Below, piece after piece: positions 20,614 through 20,645 of a stretch of DNA of 20,645 nucleotides. Source of the stretch: Sulfurimonas sp. (GTDB taxonomy: Bacteria > Campylobacterota > Campylobacteria > Campylobacterales > Sulfurimonadaceae). Both the position numbers and the translations under genes were made by a program. The stretch is taken from the NCBI RefSeq assembly GCF_023229105.1, contig NZ_JALNZY010000032.1:1-20645 (forward strand), read 5' to 3'. Within the stretch, counting starts at the first letter, position 1; every line of letters starts with the position of its first letter. Below the pieces are notes generated by a model. It saw only the letters and a program-made list of their open reading frames with translations. It had not been told where the DNA came from and did no database searches.

Positions 20614-20645
20614 TTGCTATACTCGTAAATATATGATTTCATTTT

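Noticed and set aside
1..20645. tRNA, rRNA, CRISPR arrays, insertion sequences, toxin-antitoxin or defence genes
   Set aside because: None could be recognised by eye in coding or intergenic sequence; apart from the possible small element at 1179-1326, there is no sign of mobile DNA.

Overview
The window is about 20.6 kb of AT-rich bacterial chromosome. The gene content and order point to a Campylobacterota (Epsilonproteobacteria) member, probably a free-living Sulfurimonas/Sulfuricurvum-like organism. The strongest evidence is the minus-strand block rpsB-tsf-(ndh)-ABC ATPase-fliR-chePep-gmk-tatA-argS. From memory this matches the Campylobacter jejuni order (Cj1182c to Cj1175c), except for an NDH-2-like gene placed between tsf and the ABC gene. 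I see no rRNA, tRNA, CRISPR array, transposase, integrase or phage gene, so this is mainly core chromosome with a modest accessory left half.

Left part (1-7.7 kb). An exported pentaheme cytochrome c gene runs rightward and converges on an L-Ala-D/L-Glu-type dipeptide epimerase across a spacer packed with inverted repeats. A divergent intergenic region then leads to a large MscS-type mechanosensitive channel whose start codon is problematic, and to an exported protein made almost entirely of ankyrin repeats. A two-gene minus-strand operon follows: an exported zinc amidase (N-acetylmuramoyl-L-alanine amidase type) whose stop overlaps the start of a DUF819 membrane protein. With the epimerase, these three could serve muropeptide salvage; that is inference.

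Middle (7.7-11.2 kb). A DEDDh 3'-5' exonuclease with a C-terminal DUF3820-like domain converges on an NhaC-family antiporter that is preceded by a GNAT-like gene. A divergent exported YkuD-type L,D-transpeptidase then converges on argS, the stop codons overlapping.

Right part (11.2-20.6 kb). This holds translation (rpsB, tsf, argS), nucleotide metabolism (gmk), protein export (tatA), an ABC ATPase of LolD type, flagellar export (fliR), chemotaxis (a ChePep homologue with a degenerate receiver domain and a long Glu/Asp repeat tract) and a type II NADH dehydrogenase-like flavoprotein. A CcdA/DsbD-like membrane protein lies at the far right. Spacings are tight, and consensus or extended -10 elements (TATAAT, TGnTATAAT) with poor -35 boxes precede several genes, as expected for Campylobacterota sigma-70 promoters.

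I did not find a clearly new multigene system. The best leads are small: two genes that seem to lack a canonical start codon where their proteins should begin (mscS-like, nhaC-like), two symmetric -10 palindromes between divergent genes, an orphan terminator-like hairpin that may end a small RNA, a possible leaderless ABC-ATPase mRNA, an rpsB leader that may occlude its own Shine-Dalgarno sequence, and an inverted-repeat cluster that may be a dispersed element.
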